DNA of 58,718 nucleotides, from positions 1 to 58,718 of the forward strand of contig NZ_JAGGQL010000021.1 of the NCBI RefSeq assembly GCF_018613315.1, read 5' to 3'. Source of the stretch: Bacillus sp. ISL-37 (GTDB lineage: Bacteria; Bacillota; Bacilli; Bacillales; Cytobacillaceae). The translations under genes and the position numbers were made by a program. Below are positions 8,772 through 17,386 of the stretch, piece after piece; position 1 is the first letter of the stretch, and every line of letters begins with the position of its first letter. The notes under the pieces are model-generated. The model was not told the DNA's origin. It saw only the letters and a program-made list of their open reading frames with translations, and did not search any database.

Positions 8772-8972
8772 TTTTTTAAAGCTGTTTTCGTAAAGATTGT
8801 TGTTAAAATCCTAAAGCCGATTTTAACGTAATATATACCCATTTTGCAGGTCGGTATTAAGTTTGCATGCTCTTTTCTCATAAGAAGCGTCTATTCTACG
8901 AGGGAATTTAGGTGATTCACCCCAATTTTGTATTCAATAGCAACAAAGTTTGAGAAAAGAGCGTTTTTTAAA
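8772..8972 (+). mobile_element. MITE-like element, copy A, with flanking direct repeats
   Basis: The body 8781-8963 (183 bp) is flanked by the 9-bp direct repeat TTTTTTAAA (8772-8780 and 8964-8972). The ends are imperfect inverted repeats, GCTGTTTTC at the left and GAAAAGAGC at the right. Inside are a 9-bp hairpin GTTAAAATC/GATTTTAAC (8802-8827) and a 12-bp inverted pair GCTCTTTTCTCA (8869-8880) / TGAGAAAAGAGC (8951-8962). It is roughly 80% identical, in opposite orientation, to the element at 54534-54714. It encodes no protein. Confidence 0.8.
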
Positions 8973-8975
8973 GAG

Positions 8976-9011
8976 GAAAGCCGATTAACCTGTGCTGGCT
9001 AATCGACCTTC
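8976..9011 (-). terminator. obg terminator
   Basis: On the minus strand AGGtCGATTAgCC pairs with GGtTAATCGgCTTT across a 6-base loop and is followed by a modest pyrimidine run. The MITE-like copy A begins immediately beyond it. Confidence 0.6.
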
Positions 9012-9026
9012 TAAAATCATTTAAGC

Positions 9027-10319
9027 CTATTCCACGAATTCAAATTCATATTCAAGCAGTTTGACTGTATCTCCATCTTTCGCGCCTCTTTCACGAAGTC
9101 CATCATCAATGCCCATACCGCGCATCTGGCGGGCGAATCTTTGAACAGATTCATCCCTTGAGAAGTCAGTCATCTTGAACAGCCTTTCAATACTGTCACC
9201 CGAAATGACAAATGTTCCATCCGATTCACGGGTAATCTGGAATTCCTGTTCAGCTTTTTCATGCTTGTACATCACGCGGTTTTCATCTTTTTCTAATTCC
9301 TCTTCTTCAATGAGAGGGAACTCAGGAGTCTTTTCAATCAGGTCAGCTACCGCGAACAATAATTCACGCAAACCTTCTCTCGTAACAGCTGAGATAGGGA
9401 AAACAGGGTGTTCGTCCCCTAGCTTTTCCTTGAACACTTTCAGATTTTCTTCCGCATCAGGCATGTCCATTTTATTGGCTACAATTACTTGTGGTCTCTC
9501 TGTCAGCCTCAAGTTATATTCTTTCAATTCATTATTGATCGTTAAATAATCCTCATAAGGTTCGCGGCCTTCTGTTGCGGCCATGTCGATTACATGGATG
9601 ATTACTCGTGTACGTTCTATATGGCGCAGGAACTGATGCCCAAGGCCCACTCCTGAATGCGCACCTTCGATAAGACCTGGCAAGTCCGCAAGAACAAAGC
9701 TTCTGCCATCTTCCGTTTCGACCATACCGAGATTCGGAGCAATCGTCGTGAAGTGGTATTCCGCAATTTTCGGTCTAGCTGCTGAAACAACAGACAACAA
9801 CGTAGATTTCCCTACGCTTGGGAAGCCTACTAGCCCTACATCCGCAAGAAGTTTCAATTCCATGATGATTTCTTTTTCTTGCCCTGGCTCACCTTTTTCG
9901 GAAAGCTCTGGTGCCGGGTTAGCCGGTGTTGCGAAACGCGAGTTACCACGTCCGCCGCGACCGCCCTTAGCGATAACAGCCTTCTGGCCATGCTCTACCA
10001 GGTCAGCAATGATCGCGCCAGTCTCTGCATCAGATACAATTGTCCCTGGTGGAACCTTTACTATCATATCCTTCGAATTCTTACCATGCTGGTTTTTAGA
10101 CATTCCGTGCTCGCCGCGCGGTGCCTTGAAGTGGCGCTGGTATCTGAAATCCATCAGCGTGCGCAGTCCCTCTTCTACCTGGAAGACTACATTTGCACCG
10201 TTACCGCCGTCGCCGCCAGCAGGGCCGCCCTTCGGAACATATTTTTCACGTCGGAACGCGACCATTCCATCGCCGCCGTCCCCGCCTTTTACATAAATCT
10301 TAACCTGATCGACAAACAT
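9027..10319 (-). CDS. obg: GTPase Obg/CgtA
   Basis: 430 residues. An essential ribosome-associated GTPase for 50S maturation; in Bacillus it is also needed for the stress response and for starting sporulation. The N-terminal glycine-rich OBG fold occupies about residues 1-158 ([30 protein letters not shown]). The G domain has G1 [10 protein letters not shown]3 [12 protein letters not shown] and G4 [10 protein letters not shown]-terminal OCT domain ends at FEFVE. It lies downstream of spo0B, matching B. subtilis. Ribosome site GGTGG upstream. Confidence 0.97.
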   Translation of the reverse strand: MFVDQVKIYVKGGDGGDGMVAFRREKYVPKGGPAGGDGGNGANVVFQVEEGLRTLMDFRYQRHFKAPRGEHGMSKNQHGKNSKDMIVKVPPGTIVSDAETGAIIADLVEHGQKAVIAKGGRGGRGNSRFATPANPAPELSEKGEPGQEKEIIMELKLLADVGLVGFPSVGKSTLLSVVSAARPKIAEYHFTTIAPNLGMVETEDGRSFVLADLPGLIEGAHSGVGLGHQFLRHIERTRVIIHVIDMAATEGREPYEDYLTINNELKEYNLRLTERPQVIVANKMDMPDAEENLKVFKEKLGDEHPVFPISAVTREGLRELLFAVADLIEKTPEFPLIEEEELEKDENRVMYKHEKAEQEFQITRESDGTFVISGDSIERLFKMTDFSRDESVQRFARQMRGMGIDDGLRERGAKDGDTVKLLEYEFEFVE

Positions 10320-10366
10320 TATGTCATTACCACCTGTCTGAAATTTGTTATCGCTTCTATGTTTCC

Positions 10367-10906
10367 CTAGAGTGATTCCAAGAAAACTTCTATCGTCAAT
10401 TCCCCATCGACTACGCCATCCGACATTACTTTCATATTGTAACCCGGCTGCTGGTCAAGGAAACTTTTCAAGCGGTTTTTATCATTTATTATTCCGCTAA
10501 AATCAAAAAAGAACCCGATTCCTTTCTCTTGCGGTTCAATTGTGACGGAGAGATGATTTTCCTGATATGGTTCAATCGAAGAATTCAATGCATCAAAAAG
10601 CTGCTCTGTCCAGTGAGTCAACACCTGGTCATCTAATCTGTGGAAGTTCTGGGAGTCCATTACTTCATATTCCAATTGGAAATGATGATTCTCCCAATTG
10701 CAGGTTAACAATGTAGAGGCAAACTGAGGAAGATGTAAATTAGATAGCTTTGCATCCTGCCTGGCTTCCATGATAATTTCTTCAATGATCTCTTTAGCCC
10801 GGTCCACTTTATTCAGCGATAAATTCCCTTTAATTAGTTGAAGCTGATTCATCCAATCATGGCGTGCATGGCGCAATACCTCGATTGTATCCCACTCTTT
10901 TTTCAT
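10367..10906 (-). CDS. spo0B: Sporulation initiation phosphotransferase Spo0B
   Basis: 179 residues from ATG 10906 ([10 protein letters not shown]) behind TAGGAG. Upstream in-frame ATGs overlap that site. Spo0B relays phosphate from Spo0F to Spo0A. The phosphorylated histidine is H16 in [19 protein letters not shown], matching H30 of B. subtilis. The remainder is a degenerate histidine-kinase-like domain. Its place between rpmA and obg is the conserved one. Confidence 0.93.
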   Translation of the reverse strand: MKKEWDTIEVLRHARHDWMNQLQLIKGNLSLNKVDRAKEIIEEIIMEARQDAKLSNLHLPQFASTLLTCNWENHHFQLEYEVMDSQNFHRLDDQVLTHWTEQLFDALNSSIEPYQENHLSVTIEPQEKGIGFFFDFSGIINDKNRLKSFLDQQPGYNMKVMSDGVVDGELTIEVFLESL

Positions 10907-11027
10907 ACACATACTCCTACTCATAAGACTGCTTGGTGTAAGTATAACAAAAAAGCCATTCTGCGTAAGCTAATTATGTATTTAAGTTAGTTGGATTTCT
11001 TTTATTCGTGTCCATAAGCCATAAAAT

Positions 11028-11062
11028 ACAAGAAAACCCTAACCGCAGTGGTTAGGGCTTCT
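11028..11062 (-). terminator. rplU-prp-rpmA terminator
   Basis: Perfect stem CCCTAACC / GGTTAGGG with a 5-base loop, followed on the minus strand by TTTTCTTG. It lies just after rpmA. Confidence 0.85.
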
Positions 11063-11069
11063 CTTTGGC

Positions 11070-11360
11070 TTACGCTTCTTGAGCTGCAGGATAAACACTT
11101 ACTTGCTTGCGGTCACGGCCAAGACGTTCGAATTTAACGACGCCGTCAACCTTAGCGAATAGAGTGTCATCTCCACCTTTACCCACGTTTACACCTGGGT
11201 AGATTTTAGTTCCGCGCTGACGATAAAGGATAGAACCACCAGATACGAATTGACCATCTGCACGCTTAGCGCCAAGGCGCTTAGAGATTGAGTCACGTCC
11301 GTTCTTAGTTGAACCTACACCCTTCTTAGAAGCGAAGAATTGAAGATCTAATCTTAACAT
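11070..11360 (-). CDS. rpmA: 50S ribosomal protein L27 with cleavable N-terminal extension
   Basis: 96 residues. L27 sits near the peptidyl transferase centre. The N-terminus [18 protein letters not shown] carries the Firmicutes-type extension that must be removed after FFA by the Prp protease. The mature part has the usual [19 protein letters not shown] and [10 protein letters not shown] segments. It is co-transcribed with prp and rplU. Confidence 0.97.
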   Translation of the reverse strand: MLRLDLQFFASKKGVGSTKNGRDSISKRLGAKRADGQFVSGGSILYRQRGTKIYPGVNVGKGGDDTLFAKVDGVVKFERLGRDRKQVSVYPAAQEA

Positions 11361-11373
11361 TTTGTTCCACCTC

Positions 11374-11706
11374 CTACTGTTTGAAGGTTAATTTTATATG
11401 CTTTCCGTAATCTTTTTCCATCGATTGCAATGTAATGACCATGCTTTCAAGGAGTAGTTGGATTTTCTCCTGTGTTTCCACCGGCAAATTGTCGGGGATT
11501 TCACAGCGGAGAAAACCATCGGCACCTTGTTCAATGTCTGGGGTGACTCCTGTCAATCCGATGATGGAATTGACTGTCCCGATTGAGATGGTCGAAACAC
11601 CTGCACAGACAATGTCACTGCCATGGGCAGCGAATCCAGCGTGGCCGCTAATCGTAAACGATTGGATGCTTCCGGATTTTGTACGATTAATCGTTGCACG
11701 AATCAT
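11374..11706 (-). CDS. prp: Ribosomal-processing cysteine protease Prp (YsxB)
   Basis: 110 residues. The catalytic dyad is visible as H22 (ISGHAGFA) and C34 (DIVCAGVS), at the same positions as in the Staphylococcus aureus enzyme. It trims the N-terminal extension of L27, which is encoded next to it and has the expected cleavage motif. The gene sits between rplU and rpmA, the standard Firmicutes arrangement. Confidence 0.93.
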   Translation of the reverse strand: MIRATINRTKSGSIQSFTISGHAGFAAHGSDIVCAGVSTISIGTVNSIIGLTGVTPDIEQGADGFLRCEIPDNLPVETQEKIQLLLESMVITLQSMEKDYGKHIKLTFKQ

Positions 11707-11721
11707 GGTAATCCGCCCTAA

Positions 11722-12030
11722 TTAAGCGTTGATCTTTTCGATAACAACTTTAGTGTAAGGCTGACGATGACCTTGCTTCTTACGATTGTTCTTTTTCGCT
11801 TTGTACTTGAAAACGATGATTTTCTTTTGACGGCCGTTCTTTTCAACTTTAGCAGTTACAGTTGCGCCTTCAACTACTGGGCTACCAACTTTAACGTTAT
11901 CGCCACCTACAAAAAGAACCTTGTCAAAAGTTACAGTTTCGCCTTCAGCTGCGTTTAGCTTTTCAATGTAGATTGCTTGTCCTTCTTCTACCTTTACTTG
12001 CTTGCCGCCAGTTTCGATAATTGCGTACAT
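11722..12030 (-). CDS. rplU: 50S ribosomal protein L21
   Basis: 102 residues from ATG 12030 ([14 protein letters not shown]) behind GAGGAGGTG. The in-frame extension to 12090 belongs to the leader RNA. The C-terminal [16 protein letters not shown] segment is the family's signature end. First gene of rplU-prp-rpmA. Confidence 0.97.
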   Translation of the reverse strand: MYAIIETGGKQVKVEEGQAIYIEKLNAAEGETVTFDKVLFVGGDNVKVGSPVVEGATVTAKVEKNGRQKKIIVFKYKAKKNNRKKQGHRQPYTKVVIEKINA

Positions 12031-12037
12031 TCCAGTG

Positions 12038-12145
12038 CACCTCCTCATTAGACTCAGACTCGCCAACCGCAGGCGTTTGCGTATTTGCAAAGCTTAGATA
12101 CCTGAAGTGTGCGGTTGTAGCACGGGTGCTACAAACAATAACATT
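12038..12145 (-). promoter_or_regulatory. L21 leader RNA (autoregulatory ribosomal protein leader)
   Basis: The transcribed leader before rplU contains pairing blocks: TGTAGCACCCGTGCTACA near its 5' end and CGCAAACGCCTGCGGTTGGCG nearer the gene. It also has the segments CGCACACTTCAGGTATCTAAG and GAGTCTGAGTCT. These match my memory of the L21 leader family found upstream of rplU in Bacillales, where L21 is thought to bind its own mRNA. Confidence 0.7.
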
Positions 12146-12148
12146 AAA

Positions 12149-12178
12149 ATATTACCATATGGTTAGCGAAAGTGTCAA
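12149..12178 (-). promoter_or_regulatory. rplU promoter (sigma-A type)
   Basis: Minus-strand TTGACA (12173-12178) and TAATAT (12149-12154) are separated by 18 bases. They lie just upstream of the L21 leader. Confidence 0.75.
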
Positions 12179-12215
12179 CATAATAATCGGCATTCTTTTA
12201 ATGGCCAGCTTTGGT

Positions 12216-13670
12216 TCAACTCAATTCTGTCGAAGCACCAACCTTAAGGATTTCATAAAAAGGTTTCGCCGCGTCTGACACCGAGAATTTTATCTTAAAG
12301 CCCAGTGCTTTTTCAAGCCTCAATTTATGGATATCGTTTTCACCGAAAAAAGTGTGTATGACCTCCTTCGTCGCGGCTACATGAATTTCTTCATAATCGG
12401 AGTTTTTGTACTCCCACATCGCGCGCTCTAGTGTGTATGCGACGGATTCCGTGCTCAGAACCTGTCCTGTACCTCCGCATGTCCAGCATTTTTCAGTCAG
12501 AGTCTCGGCCAGCGATTGCTTCGTCTTTTTTCTAGTCAATTGGAGGATGCCAAGTTCTGTAAAGCCGATGATCCGCGTCCTGCGCTCATCCAGTTGCAGC
12601 TCTTTTTGAATGAGTTTCAGCACCTTGTTCCGTTCCGTATCAGTCTTCATATCAATAAAATCAATCAGAATGATGCCTGCAACATCCCTTAGCCTGATTT
12701 GCCTTGCCGCTTCGACTGCCGCATTCATGTTCGTTTTCATGACAGTGTCACGCAAATCGTTTTTGCCGGAAAACTTGCCTGTATTCACATCAATCATCGT
12801 AAGTGCCTCTCCCTGGTCAATGACCATATAGGCTCCTTTTTCCAGCCAAACGATTCTTTTAAGCAGCCGCTCAATTTCCTGTTCGATTTTATAAAATGAA
12901 AAGATATGATCTTTCCCATTATAAAACTCTATCTCTATACCTTCTGTGATATGGTGCTCCATTCTTTTCTTAAAATCGAGGCAATCCGTAATCACTTCTC
13001 CATTTGTTAAAGAAAGAAGTGCTGCCACAGCCTGCTCAAAAAAATAATCGCGGCTGTGAACGATTCCAGGCTTCTTCATTGCCGACATGGTCTTTTTCAA
13101 TTGAGCGTATTGAACGCGCTGCTGCTCAAGCTCACGCATGATTGCTTCCTCGGTCTGTTTCAGGCTTTCGGTTCTGAAAATGAGGCCTTCCTCGGGCGTT
13201 TTGACCTTGCTGGCGAATTCTCTCCATTTATTCCTGGTGTCAGTTGATTCTGCCTTTTTAGATACTGCTATGTACTTCCCCTGGGGCATATAGACAAGGT
13301 TCTCGCCCTGTAATTCAATAATTCCCGTCAGCCTAGCCCCTTTTGTCCCGGCTGCATCTTTTTCAACCTGGACCAGCAGCTTTTCACCTTGATGGACATA
13401 CGAAGAGATCGAACGATTTGCTTTATTTTCGTCATCTGACTGTACGTAGGATGCCAGCTTATCTTTTTGGAGAAAACCGCTTAATTCTTCGCCGAAATTG
13501 ATGAATGCTGCGTTCATCCCTGGTATCACTTTTTCAACGATGCCAAGATAAATATTACCCACCATTGATTGCTGGCCTGGCTGTTCAATATATATTTTTT
13601 CGACTTCGCCATTTTTGACCAAAGAGAAGCGTTTCTCTCTCGAATTTGCATTGATAATTAACTGGTTCAT
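12216..13670 (-). CDS. rng: Ribonuclease G/E family endoribonuclease
   Basis: 484 residues behind AAGGAG. The order is an N-terminal RNase-H-like/S1 region (residues about 35-130), a 5' sensor and a DNase-I-like catalytic part with two metal-binding acidic patches (MIDVNTGKFSG and GIILIDFIDMKT). The zinc-link segment CWTCGGTG keeps the CxxCxGxG pattern. These enzymes process rRNA and decay mRNA. B. subtilis lacks RNase E/G and relies on RNase Y, so this gene is a real difference from that reference. It stands where other Bacillaceae carry rng, between spoIVFB and rplU. Confidence 0.93.
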   Translation of the reverse strand: MNQLIINANSREKRFSLVKNGEVEKIYIEQPGQQSMVGNIYLGIVEKVIPGMNAAFINFGEELSGFLQKDKLASYVQSDDENKANRSISSYVHQGEKLLVQVEKDAAGTKGARLTGIIELQGENLVYMPQGKYIAVSKKAESTDTRNKWREFASKVKTPEEGLIFRTESLKQTEEAIMRELEQQRVQYAQLKKTMSAMKKPGIVHSRDYFFEQAVAALLSLTNGEVITDCLDFKKRMEHHITEGIEIEFYNGKDHIFSFYKIEQEIERLLKRIVWLEKGAYMVIDQGEALTMIDVNTGKFSGKNDLRDTVMKTNMNAAVEAARQIRLRDVAGIILIDFIDMKTDTERNKVLKLIQKELQLDERRTRIIGFTELGILQLTRKKTKQSLAETLTEKCWTCGGTGQVLSTESVAYTLERAMWEYKNSDYEEIHVAATKEVIHTFFGENDIHKLRLEKALGFKIKFSVSDAAKPFYEILKVGASTELS

Positions 13671-13686
13671 TATTTCTCCTTAACCA

Positions 13687-13727
13687 CAAAAAAAATGCAG
13701 CGCAAAGAGTGTCTGCGCTGCTTTTAT
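13687..13727 (-). terminator. spoIVF operon terminator
   Basis: Perfect stem GCAGCGCA / TGCGCTGC with a 9-base loop, followed on the minus strand by ATTTTTTTTG. It separates spoIVFB from rng. Confidence 0.9.
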
Positions 13728-13736
13728 TATCCTATT

Positions 13737-14603
13737 TTAGAAGGTGTAAAGCAAATCTCCTATTTTCGCAGATAATAACTTCTCACTGAAAAAAGCATGG
13801 AGCAATTCGTTCTCATCTATAACCATTTCCTTGCCATTCTGCTGCTTGACGATGATTGGGTGCTTGCAGCCACGCTGGAACTTTTCAAGGACCTGGCCGA
13901 CCATTTCATTCTCAGCTGCATTGATCGGCTTGAGCTCTCGCAAATCAACCTGTTTCCCATAATGCCTTTCCATCAAAAAGCGCATAAAGATAAACCGACG
14001 CTGCTTCCATTCATAGTAAAGTGAAAACGCCAGGAAACCGATGATGACCCAGACATTCAATGTCAACGGGGCGATGATGATAATGACCGCCGAAAATATT
14101 ATCAATGTTCCGGCTGAAACATATATCGTCCGCAAGTGAGCTTCCTGAAATGATTTGTTAATTGATAACAAAATGAACACCAGCTTGCCTCCATCCAAAG
14201 GCCATATCGGGATAAGATTGAACAGGAGGATCATCATATTATATTGCATGAACAGCAGATGCCACTTTTCCGGAAAAACCCCTGTAATAAACAGAATATA
14301 TGACAGTGCCATCAACCAAACATGCTGCAGGGGGCCAGCCAGAACAACAATCAGCTCTTCTTTTAATGGCCTGTTCCCGTGCTCATCCATTTCAGCTACT
14401 CCGCCAAATGGGAGAAGAGCGATTTTCTTGATTCTCCACGAAAAAAAAGAAGCTGCAGCACCATGTCCCATTTCATGAACAAAAATAATCAGCAGCACCA
14501 TCATCAGCTCTATAAAATGCGCGGTCGCAACAGCAAGGGCGATGATCACCCACAACAAAGGATGGATGTGTATTTTTCGCAATAACGCAATGGCTTTATT
14601 CAA
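13737..14603 (-). CDS. spoIVFB: Stage IV sporulation intramembrane metalloprotease SpoIVFB
   Basis: 288 residues from TTG 14603 with AGGTGATC upstream. It overlaps the end of spoIVFA by 8 bases. This S2P-type protease cleaves pro-sigma-K in the mother-cell membrane around the forespore. The zinc motif is H43-E44-M-G-H47 (VHEMGHG), with the third ligand D137 in IPIWPLDGG. These residue numbers coincide with B. subtilis. Several hydrophobic segments (about 15-40, 95-115, 150-195) are membrane spans. The C-terminal cytosolic part (from about 205) corresponds to the CBS-like ATP-binding region. Confidence 0.96.
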   Translation of the reverse strand: MNKAIALLRKIHIHPLLWVIIALAVATAHFIELMMVLLIIFVHEMGHGAAASFFSWRIKKIALLPFGGVAEMDEHGNRPLKEELIVVLAGPLQHVWLMALSYILFITGVFPEKWHLLFMQYNMMILLFNLIPIWPLDGGKLVFILLSINKSFQEAHLRTIYVSAGTLIIFSAVIIIIAPLTLNVWVIIGFLAFSLYYEWKQRRFIFMRFLMERHYGKQVDLRELKPINAAENEMVGQVLEKFQRGCKHPIIVKQQNGKEMVIDENELLHAFFSEKLLSAKIGDLLYTF

Positions 14604-15375
14604 ACTTGATCACCTGGACGGGATCTACGAAGTCATCCCCTTTTTTAATGGCGAAATAAAATGAACCTTTGATTCCATCCGTACTATCCATTGCCGTACC
14701 TACCTTCGCTCCTTTAGAGATATACTCATAGAGGCTCACATCGATATTATCGAGATTTCCGTACCATGTTTCACTCTTGTCCGCATGCTGGACAATGACC
14801 GTTTTACCGAACCCCTCTTTCATGCCGACAAAGTGGACAAGCCCTTCATCCATGGCTTCCACGCCGGCACCTTTGCCAGTTTCAATCTGAATTCTCTGGC
14901 CATTGTCTCCAAAATCTTCAAGGATCTTTCCGGAAGCAGGGAGTGCATACTGGTTTTCTGGAGTTAAATCCTGTTTGTTTTCTTCATCACCACTTTTTTT
15001 GGCAGGAAGCAAGGCCAGCGGTTTGCCAAATTGGTCTTCATACCAGTCTGAAACGGCAGCAAACTGGAATTCCTGGTCCATCGTTTGCTTCACATATTGC
15101 TGGATTGTTTCTGCTTTTTCAGATGGACTCCGAAAAATAATTGCCACAATCAAAACAAGGCAAGCGGAAGCAAGTACCTTGAAGAGAAACACTTCCTTCT
15201 TGAATAGAGGATGTCCGCCTTCACCTGGACCCGTGTCATAAGATGGAATCCTGTCAAAACCATGCCGTTCTTCCTCCGTCGAGAAAAAGCGGTTATGGCT
15301 CATTTTCTCCATTCTTTCCCGCTCTCTTTTCCTTTTCATCATCCTTCTGCGTATATCATCAGCTCTCGAGTTCAT
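14596..15375 (-). CDS. spoIVFA: Stage IV sporulation protein SpoIVFA
   Basis: 259 residues. A membrane anchor and inhibitor of SpoIVFB; signalling proteases remove it during engulfment. The basic N-terminus (RRRMMKRKRERERMEK) is followed by one membrane span near residues 68-85 (VLASACLVLIVAII). An extracytoplasmic M23-like domain (about 160-259: VHFVGMKEGFGKTVIVQHAD, WYGNLDNIDV) appears to lack the metal-binding residues of an active peptidase. Operon partner of spoIVFB. Confidence 0.93.
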   Translation of the reverse strand: MNSRADDIRRRMMKRKRERERMEKMSHNRFFSTEEERHGFDRIPSYDTGPGEGGHPLFKKEVFLFKVLASACLVLIVAIIFRSPSEKAETIQQYVKQTMDQEFQFAAVSDWYEDQFGKPLALLPAKKSGDEENKQDLTPENQYALPASGKILEDFGDNGQRIQIETGKGAGVEAMDEGLVHFVGMKEGFGKTVIVQHADKSETWYGNLDNIDVSLYEYISKGAKVGTAMDSTDGIKGSFYFAIKKGDDFVDPVQVIKFE

Positions 15376-15384
15376 CCAATCCCC

Positions 15385-15450
15385 ACCATTCCCCTTGTAC
15401 TCTAAGTTAGTACAAGTCTATGACCTGTCCCACAAGAGTATGACAATTTC
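15385..15450 (-). promoter_or_regulatory. Candidate spoIVF promoter region with CTTGTACT palindrome
   Basis: A perfect inverted repeat CTTGTACT...AGTACAAG (about 15395-15417) lies just before spoIVFA. On the minus strand, GTCATAGA and AGTACAAG 15 bases apart loosely resemble a sigma-E promoter, which is the known control of spoIVF in B. subtilis. The match is weak. Confidence 0.35.
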
Positions 15451-15476
15451 ACTTATTAGAAAGTGAGGATTAAATA

Positions 15477-15520
15477 GAAAAGGCATCTGTCCTCGTATAA
15501 ACGAGGAGCAGATGCCTTGT
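15477..15520 (-). terminator. minCD terminator
   Basis: Long stem AAGGCATCTG and CCTCGT pairing with ACGAGG and CAGATGCCTT, followed by TTTCTATTT on the minus strand. It lies directly after minD. Confidence 0.9.
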
Positions 15521-15522
15521 AA

Positions 15523-16326
15523 TCAGCGAACTCCGAAGAACTTCTTAATCTTTGAAAATACGCCTTTATGATCGTTGTCTAATTGCTGCAATGGAACGGA
15601 CTCACCGAGAATCCTTCTGGCGATGTTCCTGTATGCAATTGATGCTTTGCTATTTGGATTCAGTGCGATTGGCTCACCGTGGTTTGATGCTTTGATGACT
15701 TCATCATCATCGGCAACAATCCCGATTAAGTCGATGGAAAGATGTGTCGTGATTTCGTCCACATCAAGCATGTCGCCATTTTTCATCATATGGCTGCGGA
15801 TCCGGTTGATGACAAGTTTTGGTGACTCAACATTTTCTTCTTTTTCAAGCAAGCCGATAATCCTGTCAGCATCCCTGACCGCGGATACTTCTGGTGTTGT
15901 CACGACAATCGCCTTGTCAGCACCGGCAACGGCGTTTTTATAGCCCTGCTCGATTCCAGCCGGGCAATCGATGACGATATAATCATAATCCTGCTTTAGT
16001 TCATTCACCAATTTTCTCATTTGTTCAGGCTGGACCGCAGTTTTATCGCTTGTCTGGGCAGCTGGGAGCAAATAAAGGTGGTCATCGAAGCGCTTATCTT
16101 TTACAAGTGCCTGGTGGATCTTGCATCTTCCTTCGATTACATCGACAAGATCATATATGATGCGATTTTCAAGCCCCATGACAACGTCCAGGTTACGCAA
16201 GCCAATATCTGTATCGACCAGACAGACTCTTTTGCCTTGAAGGGCCAAAGCTGTACCAATATTAGCAGAAGTTGTCGTTTTGCCAACTCCGCCTTTTCCG
16301 GATGTAACTACTATCGCTTCTCCCAC
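15523..16326 (-). CDS. minD: Septum site-determining ATPase MinD
   Basis: 267 residues from GTG 16326 (MGEAIVVTSGKGGVGKTT) behind AAGGAGG. An upstream ATG at 16344 overlaps that ribosome site. The deviant Walker A motif GKGGVGKT, the DTDIGLRNLD segment and DYIVIDCPAG are clear. The C-terminal amphipathic helix FSKIKKFFG targets the membrane. With MinC it blocks division at the cell poles. It follows minC by 1 base. Confidence 0.97.
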   Translation of the reverse strand: MGEAIVVTSGKGGVGKTTTSANIGTALALQGKRVCLVDTDIGLRNLDVVMGLENRIIYDLVDVIEGRCKIHQALVKDKRFDDHLYLLPAAQTSDKTAVQPEQMRKLVNELKQDYDYIVIDCPAGIEQGYKNAVAGADKAIVVTTPEVSAVRDADRIIGLLEKEENVESPKLVINRIRSHMMKNGDMLDVDEITTHLSIDLIGIVADDDEVIKASNHGEPIALNPNSKASIAYRNIARRILGESVPLQQLDNDHKGVFSKIKKFFGVR

Positions 16327-16327
16327 T

Positions 16328-17008
16328 TTAGAGGCCTCCTTCAAATCTAGTTAAACTAGGTCTTTTCTTCATTAAAACTTGCAATCTATCAACAACAATC
16401 TGTTGACTGTCTGATATGTAAGCACATTCCATCACGCGGTTGTCGTCTTCAGGGACATGGTCTGGAGCCCGGTTGATGCAATCACTGATCCTGAGCTGTG
16501 AGGGCTTCATGACAGAAGCAGCAATGACCGCTTCGTTATTCCCTTCCGTACCAGCATGTGCAACCCCTTTCAAGGCACCCATGATAAAAATATTCCCTGT
16601 TGCCTTCACCGTTCCTCCAGGATTGACATCCCCAATGAGCAGCAAATCCCCTGTTATCTCAAGAACTTGGCCTGAACGGATCACTTTGGCAACAGGTACG
16701 ATTTCTGTTTCCTGACGAAGCCTCTCAGCTTCCTGCCTGGTGATCACATTCGTCTCAAGGTCCTCAACGATTAAGTTTCTCTTCTGACGGATCAGGTCTT
16801 TCAGCTCTTCCTCTTGCGCCTTCGTAAGGTACCTATTTCCTACCTTCACCTTAACCGAAAGCAGCTGCTGCTCCTCCTGAACACGAGTTGAATTCGAAAG
16901 CTTCCGATCGAGTTCCTTCTTCAATTCATCATAGGAGCAAGTATCGTCCAAATGGAGCGTAAGTCCATCTTTTGTTCCTTTTATTGTCACATTTTGTGAT
17001 TTCTTCAT
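16328..17008 (-). CDS. minC: Septum site-determining protein MinC
   Basis: 226 residues with TGAGGTG upstream. An FtsZ assembly inhibitor. The N-terminal domain (about 1-100) is followed by the C-terminal right-handed beta-helix ([24 protein letters not shown] and [13 protein letters not shown]), which dimerises and binds MinD. Forms a two-gene unit with minD. Confidence 0.95.
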   Translation of the reverse strand: MKKSQNVTIKGTKDGLTLHLDDTCSYDELKKELDRKLSNSTRVQEEQQLLSVKVKVGNRYLTKAQEEELKDLIRQKRNLIVEDLETNVITRQEAERLRQETEIVPVAKVIRSGQVLEITGDLLLIGDVNPGGTVKATGNIFIMGALKGVAHAGTEGNNEAVIAASVMKPSQLRISDCINRAPDHVPEDDNRVMECAYISDSQQIVVDRLQVLMKKRPSLTRFEGGL

Positions 17009-17027
17009 ACTGGATGTTCACCTCATA

Positions 17028-17225
17028 AGAAAAGCGCTAGCGCCTTGGTCAGCCTCGACAGGCATGAAACGTCCTGTGAGGAAGCAATTCCACAGCCTGT
17101 CAAGTACCCCGAATAAACTCCCCTTGTTGCAAAGCGACCAGGCCTAATCCCTGGGTGCAGCCTACCTCCTCGAAAGGTCTTCTTTAGAAGTCCCATGACC
17201 AGAGGAGCAGGAACGAGGGGCTATA
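17028..17225 (-). repeat. Dispersed GC-rich repeat, diverged copy between minC and mreD
   Basis: The outer sequences AAAAGCGCTAGCGCC-TTGGTCAGCC-CGACA at one end and CGAGGGGCT at the other match the ends of the repeat at 18930-19218, while the interior differs. The 378-base gap between mreD and minC holds this element, the mreD terminator and, presumably, the minC promoter. I see no gene in it. Confidence 0.6.
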
Positions 17226-17329
17226 AAGTCTGTTTTATTTCACCTAAAAGGAATTCGACAAGCTTCCCTCAGATTCCTTTATTTGAATAGGCGTGATAAT
17301 AATTCCCATACTTCGCTAATTCATTGGAA

Positions 17330-17381
17330 TCAAAAAATAATATCTGTTTTTCGAGGTGCCCTTCAAAACAAAACAGATAAT
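17330..17381 (-). terminator. mreBCD terminator
   Basis: TATCTGTTTT (17341-17350) and AAAACAGATA (17370-17379) form a 10-bp stem. On the minus strand it is followed by TTATTTTTTG. It lies just after mreD and separates mreBCD from minCD. Confidence 0.65.
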
Positions 17382-17386
17382 GATTA

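Noticed and set aside
8374-8793. 139-codon plus-strand frame antisense to pheB
   Set aside because: Antisense shadow of the conserved ACT-domain gene; no ribosome site.
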